Of a stretch of 64,000 nucleotides of DNA, positions 35,389-43,672 are shown one piece after another (position 1 is the first letter of the stretch; the number at the start of each line of letters is the position of its first letter). Both the position numbers and the translations under genes were made by a program. The notes beneath the pieces were generated by a model. It did not search any database. It saw only the letters and a list, made by a program, of their open reading frames with translations, and was not told the origin of the DNA. The DNA is from Hyphomicrobiales bacterium (GTDB lineage Bacteria > Pseudomonadota > Alphaproteobacteria > Rhizobiales > Rhizobiaceae): assembly GCA_900472295.1 (NCBI GenBank), contig UCIA01000024.1, forward strand, positions 14,577 to 78,576, in the 5' to 3' direction.

Positions 35389-35418
35389 ACGTCGGCACGA
35401 CGTATAAGCGCGCCCTCC
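35389..35418. other. candidate origin of transfer (oriT)
   Basis: ACGTCG and CGACGT form a perfect inverted repeat (35389-35403) around GCA. It is followed at once by ATAAGCGCGCCCTCC. The RSF1010/MOBQ origin has the same layout: an inverted repeat next to TAAGTGCGCCCTCC, with the nick in the GCGCCC part. The site lies between traA and traC, exactly where Ti-type plasmids carry oriT. Confidence 0.82.
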
Positions 35419-35530
35419 CTCGAAAAAATCTCGGGATGGACCAGCCCGTCCCGGGCTGTCTCGGCAACCCTGATGCCTTCCGGCGGACGCTCAACTATCA
35501 TCCAGAGATCGACAATCAATGGAGGCAGAC

Positions 35531-35857
35531 ATGCGCAAACCACGTGACTTCGACGCCGAACTGAAGGCACTGGAAGACAAGGCGCGCGAGCTCAAAACGC
35601 GAAAGGTGCAGCAACTTGGCGAGCTGGTGATCGCTACCGGCGCCGATCAACTCAGCACAAACGAACTGGCCGGCGCACTGGTCGCAATCGCCGAGACGAA
35701 AGACACCTCAAAGCGCGAGGCATGGGCCAAGCGCGGAGTGATGTTTTTCGAGAGCCGGTCCCGGCGAGCTGCTCCGGCATCTCAGCGCAACCCACGCGGC
35801 GCTCCAGCACAACCGGGCGGCCCACAATCGCCGGCAGGCGGCACGGGCTCGCAATGA
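35531..35857 (+). CDS. traC: conjugal transfer protein TraC-like
   Basis: The 108-residue protein begins MRKPRDFDAELKALEDKARE and contains KVQQLGELVIATGADQLS, the pattern of small Ti-type TraC accessory proteins thought to assist relaxosome formation at oriT. The C-terminal third is Arg/Ala/Pro/Gly-rich and probably disordered. ATG 35531 has a GGAGG site five bases upstream, so the earlier ATG at 35519 is rejected. TraD begins one base after its stop. Confidence 0.78.
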   Translation: MRKPRDFDAELKALEDKARELKTRKVQQLGELVIATGADQLSTNELAGALVAIAETKDTSKREAWAKRGVMFFESRSRRAAPASQRNPRGAPAQPGGPQSPAGGTGSQ

Positions 35858-35858
35858 C

Positions 35859-36107
35859 ATGCGCACGTGGCAGGTCGAGCGTCGCAAGCGCACACGGCAA
35901 CTCATCGAACTTGGCGGTCTCGTCGTCAAGGCAGGCATTGTCGAGCTCACCAATGACGATCGCACCATCATCTACGGCGCGATGCTCTGGATCGCCGCCA
36001 AACTGCAGAGCGATGAAGGCGAGCAGGCGCGCGACCTATGGACCGTGAAGGGTAGGCAGGCGTTCCATGCTGAACGGCGTGAAGAGCCGATGGGACCGCG
36101 AACCTAG
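35859..36107 (+). CDS. traD: conjugal transfer protein TraD-like
   Basis: The 82-residue protein begins MRTWQVERRKRTRQLIELGG and continues LVVKAGIVELTNDDRTIIYG, the conserved core of Ti-type TraD. It probably works with TraA and TraC at oriT. It is translationally coupled to traC. On Ti plasmids traG, the coupling-protein gene, follows directly; here it does not, and the next 500 bases hold no intact gene. Confidence 0.8.
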   Translation: MRTWQVERRKRTRQLIELGGLVVKAGIVELTNDDRTIIYGAMLWIAAKLQSDEGEQARDLWTVKGRQAFHAERREEPMGPRT

Positions 36108-36645
36108 CCACAGTTGGCGCGAACAGCGGCCGGCACGAAGCCATAACAGCAGACTTCCGCCGATGCGCCAGCGCCGACGCCGCAGTCAAGCGCTTGCGCA
36201 GCTTTCGCGATCTTCGTCGCTACCGGCGACAATCTTCGCTCGCGAGCCTTGATTCAGCTGATGAAGGCGCAAGGCTCGAGTTGGCAAAGCTCGTCAAGCA
36301 GGCGCTGCCCTATGAGCAAACTTCAAATGCCAGATCGTGTTCCCTTCGAAACATCCTACGCCCCACAGATTCATCATGCAGACTGCGCGTTGATAGAAAC
36401 TCTATAGCCAGGGTCAGAGCCAGCGGCATTGCTCTGCACAGCTGGAACGGGCGGAAAAGTGAAGGAAGCTCCTCGCTTTAGATGAGATCGGCAAAAGCAT
36501 CCCAGCCGGAGGATAGAAGCGAAACTTACTCTTGTCATGTTGCGCAAGAGGCATGGATTTTACGAAGAAACGTACTATTTGCGTCGTGGGCAGGGCACAA
36601 ACATCAAACGTCGCTCAATTCATCCGATACAAAAAGGGAAATCAT
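36108..36645. other. region after traD, possible remnant
   Basis: No intact gene is supported. One plus-strand frame is open through about 36,481 and looks protein-like in part (VKRLRSFRDLRRYRRQ, then LASLDSADEGARLELAKLV, from about 36,180 to 36,310), but it has only a TTG start and then loses coherence. It may be the broken start of a transfer gene. The mucR ribosome site is at its right end. Confidence 0.4.
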
Positions 36646-37176
36646 ATGACCACTGCTCTCGAGCAAGGCAACAAACTGGATACCGTGTCGATAACGGCTG
36701 ACATTGTCGCGGCCTATGTATCGAACAATCCAGTACCGGTTGGCGAGTTGCCAAAACTAATCGGCGACATCCATGCCGCCCTGAATGGGATCGGCACGCC
36801 GGCGGTAGAACTAGTGGTAAAACAGGAGCCGGCAGTTTCGATCAAGAAATCGGTAACGCCCGACTTCATCATCTGTCTGGAAGACGGAAAGAAATTCAAA
36901 TCGCTCAAGCGGCATCTTCAGCACTTTAACCTGAGCCCCGACCAATACCGGCAGAAGTGGAACCTGCCAGCGGACTATCCGATGGTCGCGCCTAACTATG
37001 CGGCGACCCGTTCGGCCCTGGCGAAATCAATTGGACTCGGGCGCAAAGCGCCAGCGCACACGTCTGGCGCGGCAGAAGAACGCAAACCGGCCGTGCGTGC
37101 GGCGGCAGCGAGAACCACTGCTACTGCAATCAAGTCGCCGGTGAAGAAGCCGCGCAAGACGACTGCCAAGGCTTAG
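36646..37176 (+). CDS. Ros/MucR-family regulator with altered zinc finger
   Basis: The 176-residue protein has the family N-terminus (SITADIVAAYVSNNPVPVGE, about 15-34) and the C2H2-like region FIICLEDGKKFKSLKRHLQH followed by PADYPMVAPNYAATRSALAK. Ligand positions would be Cys77, Asp80, His90 and His93. Canonical members have HLMTH or HLRTH, so the two His are one residue closer here (H-X2-H instead of H-X3-H). The tail after residue 130 is Ala/Lys/Arg-rich. ATG 36646 has an AAGGGAA site. Such proteins bind AT-rich promoters; this copy lies on the mobile element. Confidence 0.88.
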   Translation: MTTALEQGNKLDTVSITADIVAAYVSNNPVPVGELPKLIGDIHAALNGIGTPAVELVVKQEPAVSIKKSVTPDFIICLEDGKKFKSLKRHLQHFNLSPDQYRQKWNLPADYPMVAPNYAATRSALAKSIGLGRKAPAHTSGAAEERKPAVRAAAARTTATAIKSPVKKPRKTTAKA

Positions 37177-37221
37177 CTGGCACGTCCGACGAGTGGTCTG
37201 GCGCCGGCAGACCCGAACATG

Positions 37222-37252
37222 ACGAAGCCCCGCCTTGCGGGGGAGGCTTCGT
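37222..37252. terminator. bidirectional terminator candidate
   Basis: ACGAAGCC pairs with GGCTTCGT, with a further CCGC/GCGG inner pair. It lies between the convergent mucR-like and GntR genes and is followed by GCTTTGTG. The stem is long, but the T-run is short. Confidence 0.6.
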
Positions 37253-37290
37253 GCTTTGTGGGATCAACGTGGTGAGATCGCGATGCTGAA

Positions 37291-38022
37291 TCACTCGCTG
37301 TCGCCGCCGATCCCGCCGTCCTCCTTCTCCCTGACAAACTCCGATACACGCCTGCCCACCGCCAGAATGTGATGCTCGACGGCTTTGCCAAGCGCGCCCG
37401 GCCGCGGAGACCTTATCGTCTCTACGATTTCCAGATGTTCCTGGAATGCCAGCTTGGTATGGCCGACCCGCCGGCCAAAGAAATTCATCACCCGTCGCAA
37501 CTGCGTTTCGAGCCTGGACAGTTGCGCGATCATCAGCGGGTTGCCGCAGCGGCCGATGAACAGTTGGTGAAATTCGAAGTCGGCGTCGTTGAACGGCTGC
37601 ACGTTGTTCTCGTCCAGCTGTGCCGCGATATAGTCGAATCTGGAAGTCACCCGTTCGACCTCCATGCGCGAGATCAAGCCTTCGGACTTATCCGCCGCAT
37701 GCTTCTCGAGAACGCAGCGCAATTCATAGAGCTGCAGGACCTTGCCAGCTGTAATCGGCGCCACCCGTCGACGCCCTTCCACGGTCTCGATGAAACCCTC
37801 CTCTTCAAGCCGCCTGACGGCCTCGCGCAGCGGCGAACGGCTGATACCCAGCCGGCGCGCGATGTCCGCCTCGACAAAGGGGAGTCCAGGCTGGAGCTGA
37901 CAATTGATGATAAGCTGCCGGATATTCTCATAGGTCTGTTCCGATATCAGCTCGGGACGCTCTATGCGCTGGATCGAGTTCTCGTTCATCAATCGCGGAC
38001 TGTTGCCAGTTTTCATTCTCAT
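37291..38022 (-). CDS. GntR-family regulator, FadR subgroup
   Basis: The 243-residue protein has a winged helix with VEADIARRLGISRSPLREAV then RRLEEEGFIETVEGRRRVAP (about 48-90). The C-terminal all-helical FCD ligand domain has YELRCVLEKHAADKS, FNDADFEFHQLFI and HTKLAFQEHLEIVETI, with the Asp and His positions that bind metal in this subgroup. Such regulators usually sense organic acids. It is divergent from the M24 peptidase gene, and two copies of an operator-like sequence lie between. ATG 37989 is an alternative start. Confidence 0.9.
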   Translation of the reverse strand: MRMKTGNSPRLMNENSIQRIERPELISEQTYENIRQLIINCQLQPGLPFVEADIARRLGISRSPLREAVRRLEEEGFIETVEGRRRVAPITAGKVLQLYELRCVLEKHAADKSEGLISRMEVERVTSRFDYIAAQLDENNVQPFNDADFEFHQLFIGRCGNPLMIAQLSRLETQLRRVMNFFGRRVGHTKLAFQEHLEIVETIRSPRPGALGKAVEHHILAVGRRVSEFVREKEDGGIGGDSE

Positions 38023-38198
38023 AAACCCGTAGTCGCCGCGAAGTTTTCGCCGTGAGCCTGCCCTCTAGACGTCTAGCGCACTTTGATAGCCGGTCCGACC
38101 GTTTTCTCGCGCGCCGGACTTGGCTCTTGGCGAACCCGGCCGAACTGAGCGAAATCACTAGATCCAGATAGCAAATTATTACCACGCCGATCAAAATC

Positions 38199-38212
38199 TG
38201 TCGACAGCCGAC
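38199..38212. promoter_or_regulatory. GntR operator candidate, copy 1
   Basis: TGTCGACAGCCGAC contains the palindrome TGTCGACA. It lies 177 bases upstream of the GntR gene. A second copy at 38363 differs by one base. Confidence 0.5.
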
Positions 38213-38362
38213 TGACGTCCATTTTTCGAGAATTTGAAACGATTTCTGTAGAAAATACCTAATTATATCATATATTTAAATAGATTGCTGGATGTTTGAT
38301 ACATTCGACCTAGTGCACATATAGCGGTCTTTTGCAGCGAAAACAGAAATCTGTGGCATAGT

Positions 38363-38376
38363 TGTCGACAGGCGAC
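38363..38376. promoter_or_regulatory. GntR operator candidate, copy 2
   Basis: TGTCGACAGGCGAC, in the same orientation as the copy at 38199 and 164 bases from it, lies 51 bases before the M24 peptidase start. The sequence between the two copies is AT-rich (TATATCATATATTTAAATA near 38260), which fits a divergent promoter region. Confidence 0.5.
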
Positions 38377-38426
38377 ACTCGTGCGATAAGTCGCTCGTTG
38401 GTCTCTTGAGAGAAGCGGTGGACTGC

Positions 38427-39620
38427 ATGTCAATGAACGCTAGAGCAGACGTGCCGCAAGCGGTCGCCACCGTTCCTTTCGACACCGATCTACTGGATCG
38501 GCTGATGGATGAGGCGGGTATCGACGTGCTCCTGGCGTCATCGAAGCACGCCGTGCAGTACCTGCTGGGCGGACACCGCTTCTTCTTCTTCGACTATATG
38601 GATGCGATCGGAACCGATCGGTATCTGCCGATCGTCGCTTACTTCAAGGGTCATCCCGAGACGACGGCGTATGTCGGCAACGAGATGGAGAACTACGTAA
38701 ACGAAATCAGCCCCTTCTGGCCTGGTGAGTTGAAGCTCAAGGCCTGGGGCGTGAACGATGCCGTCGCGCTTGCGGCGACCCATATCAATAACAGCGGCCT
38801 GCCCGCGGCGCGAATAGGGGTCGAGACGTCCTTCATGCCCGGCTCCGGCTTCACCGCGATTCAGGACCAGTTGCCTGGCGCCACGATTGTCGATGCCCTG
38901 CTCATCCTTGAGCGGCTGCGCGCCCGTAAGAGCAACTCCGAACTCGCCGATCTCAGAGTTGCCTCTAGCAAGGTCGTCGACGCCATGCTGTCGGTCCTGC
39001 CCCAACTGCGCGAGGGCTCCAGCAAGAAGGAAATCACTCAGCTCATCAAGGAGGCCGAGGTCTCGCGCGGGTTGAATTTCGAATATTGCCTGATAGCCAT
39101 GGGATCGTCGCTGAACCGATCCCCATCACCACAGTCTTGGCGCCGGGGCGAACCCTTGTCGCTGGATTCGGGAGGCAATTTCTGCGGCTATATCGGCGAT
39201 GTCGCGCGCATGGCCGTGCTTGGCGATCCGGATGCCGAACTAGTCGACCTGCTCGGCGAGATCGAAGCGATCCAGCAAAAGGCTCGCTCCGTCGTCGCGC
39301 CGGGCACGATCGGCAAAGCAATCTACGATGCGGTCGATAGCGACTTGAAGAATTCGCCCAACAGCAAGCATCTCCGCTTCTGCGCCCATGGCATGGGTCT
39401 CATCACGCACGAGGCGCCGCGCCTCACCAGCACCGGGCCGGTCCCCTACGAGGCGACGGATGCGCTGCTGCCGCTGGAAACAGGTATGGTCATCTCCATC
39501 GAGACAACCTTGCTCCACCCCAGACGCGGCTTCATCAAGCTGGAAGACACGATTGCGGTGATGCCGGACGGATACGAAGCATTCGGCGATCAAGGGCGGG
39601 GCTGGAACGTTGTCGCCTAA
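38427..39620 (+). CDS. M24-family metallopeptidase (Xaa-Pro type)
   Basis: The 397-residue protein has the creatinase N-terminal domain (about 1-150) and the pita-bread catalytic domain. All five metal ligands can be placed: the Asp pair in LSLDSGGNFCGYIGDVARM, His in CAHGMGLITHEAP, Glu in MVISIETTLLHP and Glu in FIKLEDTIAVMP. It may hydrolyse Xaa-Pro dipeptides or a C-N bond in a small metabolite, as creatinase-type relatives do. ATG 38427 is used. It is divergent from the GntR regulator and followed by two broken catabolic genes, so it may be the surviving first gene of an operon. Confidence 0.88.
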   Translation: MSMNARADVPQAVATVPFDTDLLDRLMDEAGIDVLLASSKHAVQYLLGGHRFFFFDYMDAIGTDRYLPIVAYFKGHPETTAYVGNEMENYVNEISPFWPGELKLKAWGVNDAVALAATHINNSGLPAARIGVETSFMPGSGFTAIQDQLPGATIVDALLILERLRARKSNSELADLRVASSKVVDAMLSVLPQLREGSSKKEITQLIKEAEVSRGLNFEYCLIAMGSSLNRSPSPQSWRRGEPLSLDSGGNFCGYIGDVARMAVLGDPDAELVDLLGEIEAIQQKARSVVAPGTIGKAIYDAVDSDLKNSPNSKHLRFCAHGMGLITHEAPRLTSTGPVPYEATDALLPLETGMVISIETTLLHPRRGFIKLEDTIAVMPDGYEAFGDQGRGWNVVA

Positions 39621-39677
39621 ATACCGTCAGGAGAGCAACGGCATTGGCATTCGAGCCAGTGATCGACGAGAAAATCC

Positions 39678-39991
39678 ATGAACACAACGCTGATAACCGA
39701 AAGCACTCTCGAAGTCCTCGCGCGGTTCGACACCGCGGCGCGGTGCAACGCTCTTGAGATCCTTCGACCCTCCTATCGCGACAAGGGCTATACTAGGCGT
39801 CCGCTGGTCGCCGCGAGGCCGGGTCTCGCCCCGGTCATCGACATCGCCCGGGCGGTAGCATCCATGCGGAGGCGCCGTCGCAGGAGCCGGTTCCGGATCG
39901 CCCGAGCTGGTATGAGTACGTGGCCAACGCGGAACTGCCGACCGTGGTGGTGATCGAGGATTGCGACACAGGTTCGTTGACCCTAATATAG
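39678..39991 (+). pseudogene. frameshifted, truncated RraA-like gene
   Basis: The start reads MNTTLITESTLEVLARFDTA then RCNALEILRPSYRDKGYTRR and PLVAARPGLAPVIDIARAVA, the N-terminus of RraA-like/HMG-aldolase-type proteins. At about 39,865 the frame breaks. The next frame continues with EYVANAELPTVVVIEDCDTG, again as in that family, and stops at 39,991. The remaining half of the family (including GSIRD-type motifs) is missing. It is therefore frameshifted and cut short. Confidence 0.8.
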
Positions 39992-40042
39992 TTGTAGGAT
40001 GATCTGTATCACCCTATAGCCAGACATCATTGACGGCCGCTG

Positions 40043-40354
40043 ATGACCATGCATACCCTTTCGCCAGACGATCTTATCGCCCTGCAGGGCGCGGTCGGGC
40101 CTAACGGCATCACCGGCGATGCCGTCGGCATGGTGAAATATCTCGGCGACTGGTCGGGCGATCACCATGGCGCAGCCCTTGCCGTGCTCGTCTCGCGGCG
40201 CGAGAAGCTGATCATTGACGCCTGCTGTGACAAATCTTTCACCATTGAAACGTTGTGGGCCGCGATGGCCGGGACGAAAGACATACACTCTCGTCCGCTA
40301 CTTCCTTGGGACGCCGCTCGACATGAGCCCGCACGGCGGGCCTTGACACGCTAG
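40043..40354 (+). pseudogene. N-terminal fragment of an FAD-linked oxidase
   Basis: The first 50 codons read MTMHTLSPDDLIALQGAVGP, then MVKYLGDWSGDHHGAALAVL, which resembles the N-terminus of GlcD/D-2-hydroxyacid dehydrogenase-type FAD proteins. After about 40,200 the similarity stops and the frame continues in unrelated sequence to 40,354. The FAD-binding core is absent. With the RraA remnant it suggests a decayed organic-acid operon behind the M24 gene. Confidence 0.6.
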
Positions 40355-40367
40355 AGGTAGTGAAGAC

Positions 40368-43310
40368 ATGCAAACAATGCCGACAGGATCTTTGGGCATC
40401 AGAGTGCCAGGAACCGGGCCGGGTGTCGTCACACGTATTGGCCAAACGGAGACCGGTGAAACCCTGTCTTTCGGCCCCTTTCGCTTGATGAGGCCAGCGC
40501 GGGTGCTCGTGCGGGATGGCAACCCTGTCACCATCGGCGGCCGCGCTCTCGACGTTCTGATTGCCTTGACCGGCCGGCCGGGCGAGGTCGTGAGCGGGCG
40601 AGAACTGATCGATTTCGTTTGGCCGGGCGTCTTCGTCGAGGAAGCCAATCTTCGCGTACACATCGCCGCCCTTCGCAAAGCGCTGGGGGATGGCAAGGAT
40701 GGCGTCCGATATATCGTCAATGTTCCTGGCCGGGGCTACACCTTCGTTGCACCGGTCCGGCACTCCGGCGCGGGCGGCACTGCCCCGATTGCTCCTGCAA
40801 GCCCCGCGCGATCCCGGAATTTCCCGACACCGTTGCAGCTGCTGGTCGGCCGCACCGAGACCGTCGCCACACTGTCCTCGCTGCTCTTGTCGCGGCGCTT
40901 CGTTAGTGTGGTCGGACCAGGTGGAATAGGCAAGACGAGCGTCGCCGTGGCGGTCGCTAATGCGCTGCGTCAGGAATTCGGCGACGATGCGGTTTGCTTT
41001 GTCGACCTTGGTTCACTCACCAACCCGGCAGACGTTCCGAGTGCCATCGCCTCGGCACTCGGTTGCTTTGTCCAGGGTCCGGATCACGAGCCGTACATAC
41101 GAGCCTTCCTGGCTGACAAGCGGATTCTCGTCGTTCTCGACAATTGCGAGCATGTGATCGAGACGGCCGCGCAGCTCTGCGCACGCCTCATTCACGCGGC
41201 GCCATCTGTGCACATTTTGGCAACCAGTCGCGAGGCGTTGCGTGTTGAGGGCGAGCATGTGCAGGTGCTGATGCCTCTCCACAGTCCGCCTGACGAAACG
41301 CCATCTGCTGTTCAAGCGCTCGCCTCGCCCGCGGTACAGCTCTTCATGGAGCGGGCGGCAGCGAGCGGGCACCATGCCCAACTCACCGACACCGATGCTC
41401 CAATTGTTGGGAGTATCTGCCGTCGGCTAGACGGGATCGCTTTGGCAATAGAGCTTGTCGCCAGCCGTGTGGGTACCCACGGCATTCGAGGAACTGCCGG
41501 ACTCTTGGACAGCGGAGCTGGGCTGCTCCTGCCAGGGCGGCGTAGTGCATTGCCTCGGCATCAAACGTTGCAAGCCATGCTCGACTGGAGTTTTAGGCTC
41601 TTGCCGACGGACGAGCAGGAAGTTTTCTGCAGGCTGTCCGTGTTCGTTGGCAGTTTCACGCTGGCGGCGGCGCATGCGGTTGCCGGGGGTGAGTCACAGG
41701 CGGTGTCCTCCGCGATCGCCAACCTTGTCGACAAATCACTGGTGCGGGTCGTGCCGACGAGCGGACTTACTCAGTACCGATTACTGGATACGACACGCGC
41801 TTATGCTGCGGCCAAGCTCGCCGAAGACGGGCAAGCGGTAGCTGCCGAACGACGTCACGCAGGCTTCTTCACCGACCTTCTCAGGCAGGGCATGGCCAAA
41901 GGCTCGGCTTTTGATGGCCACAGCATTGCCGTTCATGCTCCCCACATTGATAACGTTCGCAAAGCTCTCGCCTGGAGCTATTCCAGCTCGGGTGACCGGT
42001 CGCTCGCCATTGAACTAGCTGCCCTTGCAGCCCCGCTGTTTCTGGGTCTTTCACTGCTGGATGAGTGTCAGCAATGGTGCCGGCGAGCCTTGTGCGCGTT
42101 GCGGGAAGCGGATCACGGGACACGTTGGGAACTGGAACTCCAGGGGGGACTGGCGATGTCATCCATGTACTCCCGTGGCAACAGCCTCGAAGTCAGGGCC
42201 GGGATCGAGCGCGGCCTAGAACTCTCGGAGATTTTGCAGGATGGAAGGCATCAACTCCAGCTGCTCTCTGGACTCTACATTTTTCTCATGCGTCAGGGCG
42301 ACTTCAGTGGCGCGTTGACGGCCGCCAAACGGAACGCTGCCGTTGCCAAGGCCAGCGGAGGCCCGATCGAAAACGCAATGACGGAATGGATGTTGGGTGG
42401 ATCATATCACCTGAACGGCAATCAGGCGGCAGCGCTACGGCACTGCAAGGACGGCTCGAAGCTGGCGTCGGATTTCAGGCTGGGGAGGGTGAGCTTCTTT
42501 GGCCACGACCACCATGTCTCGGGGCTCGCGACGCTCGCCAGGTCCTTGTGGCTTTGCGGCTTCGCGGATCAGGGTTGCAAAGTCGCACGTCAGGGAATCC
42601 AAACGGCGCAGAGCCACGATCACCCAGTCTCAAGTTGCATTGCTCTCATCTATCTCGTCCCTGTTTTCCAGTGGAGCGGCGACGTTAGAGCAGCGCAGGA
42701 GTATACTGAAATCGTAATCGAGCAGGCTACCAAATACTCGCTTGCGCCCTATCACGCAGTCGGCCTCGCCCTGAAAGGTGAACTCATGGTCGCGCGCGGC
42801 GAAGCGTCGTCCGGCGTCGAGACCTTGCGGGCGGCGCTGAAGGCGATGGATGCCGATCAGTACCGCATCGTGACACTGCCGACGCGGCGTGCCTTGGCCG
42901 AAGGACTGGCCCTTTCCGGACGGCCGGACGAAGCTTTGGCCACAATAGGCGGGGCTGTGGCACGTGCCGAGCAGGTCGGCGAGATATTGTGGTTGCCCGA
43001 CTTGCTGCGGGCCCAAGGCGAAATCCTGCTGAGGCGGCCGCGACCTGACCTTCCAGCGGCTGAGCGTGCACTGCTTCGCTCAATCGATTGCGCCCACAAG
43101 CAATCGGCCTTGAGTTGGCAGCTGAGAGCCGCAATCCCCCTGGCGCGCATGTGGGGTGAGCACGGCCGGGGCAAGGACGCCCGCTCCATGCTCGAAGACA
43201 TCTATCGGCGATTTACAGAAGGATTTGGAACGCGAGACCTCGTTAGCGCGCGCCGACTTCTCGAAGAGCTGAGTTCTACCAGCAGAGCTCGGCAAACCAG
43301 TCGCACTTAG
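40368..43310 (+). CDS. OmpR-wHTH / NB-ARC ATPase transcriptional regulator
   Basis: The 980-residue protein joins three parts. An OmpR/PhoB-type winged helix (about 33-130) has GGRALDVLIALTGRPGEVVS and YIVNVPGRGYTFVAPV. A STAND/NB-ARC ATPase follows, with Walker A GPGGIGKT (183-190), Walker B RILVVLDN (252-259) and LDGIALAIELVASRV. A helical TPR-like half runs from about 480 to the end. There is no phosphoacceptor or membrane segment, so a small molecule or protein partner probably triggers ATP-dependent assembly on DNA (inference). Regulators of this layout are widespread in rhizobia. It starts after two broken genes and its target is not apparent. Confidence 0.88.
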   Translation: MQTMPTGSLGIRVPGTGPGVVTRIGQTETGETLSFGPFRLMRPARVLVRDGNPVTIGGRALDVLIALTGRPGEVVSGRELIDFVWPGVFVEEANLRVHIAALRKALGDGKDGVRYIVNVPGRGYTFVAPVRHSGAGGTAPIAPASPARSRNFPTPLQLLVGRTETVATLSSLLLSRRFVSVVGPGGIGKTSVAVAVANALRQEFGDDAVCFVDLGSLTNPADVPSAIASALGCFVQGPDHEPYIRAFLADKRILVVLDNCEHVIETAAQLCARLIHAAPSVHILATSREALRVEGEHVQVLMPLHSPPDETPSAVQALASPAVQLFMERAAASGHHAQLTDTDAPIVGSICRRLDGIALAIELVASRVGTHGIRGTAGLLDSGAGLLLPGRRSALPRHQTLQAMLDWSFRLLPTDEQEVFCRLSVFVGSFTLAAAHAVAGGESQAVSSAIANLVDKSLVRVVPTSGLTQYRLLDTTRAYAAAKLAEDGQAVAAERRHAGFFTDLLRQGMAKGSAFDGHSIAVHAPHIDNVRKALAWSYSSSGDRSLAIELAALAAPLFLGLSLLDECQQWCRRALCALREADHGTRWELELQGGLAMSSMYSRGNSLEVRAGIERGLELSEILQDGRHQLQLLSGLYIFLMRQGDFSGALTAAKRNAAVAKASGGPIENAMTEWMLGGSYHLNGNQAAALRHCKDGSKLASDFRLGRVSFFGHDHHVSGLATLARSLWLCGFADQGCKVARQGIQTAQSHDHPVSSCIALIYLVPVFQWSGDVRAAQEYTEIVIEQATKYSLAPYHAVGLALKGELMVARGEASSGVETLRAALKAMDADQYRIVTLPTRRALAEGLALSGRPDEALATIGGAVARAEQVGEILWLPDLLRAQGEILLRRPRPDLPAAERALLRSIDCAHKQSALSWQLRAAIPLARMWGEHGRGKDARSMLEDIYRRFTEGFGTRDLVSARRLLEELSSTSRARQTSRT

Positions 43311-43672
43311 CCTTCAATCCCATGGCTCTTTCACGCCTACCGCTAGGCATTTGGCGCGATCCTCCACTCAAGGGCTTATTCACTGTCTGTCTTGGACGCG
43401 AATATTTACAGCTATTTGCAACGCTAAACTCGCATCACAGCTCATAGGGCGGATAATCCACGGCATGAAAATTCCAGGCAATCGGCACGCCGGAGGGGGC
43501 AAGATGTGGGACATTCGCATAGCTTCATCGCACCAAACACTCCGAAGATCTCCTACCGGCAGAGGAATAGTCTCGTCATGCCGATTCGCAAGGTCAGGCT
43601 GATTGATCTTCTGCAGCTGTTGGTACCGCCCACGATCAAATCTCACCCCCTTGCCGTAGGAGCCCGTACCTC
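43311..43672. other. intergenic region, no gene seen
   Basis: The 362 bases between the large regulator and the histidine kinase hold only short open frames. One (from 43504, after GGAGGGGG) would encode 32 residues and is not recognisable. The region could be the lost sensor part of the kinase gene, but no sensor-domain similarity was seen. Confidence 0.4.
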
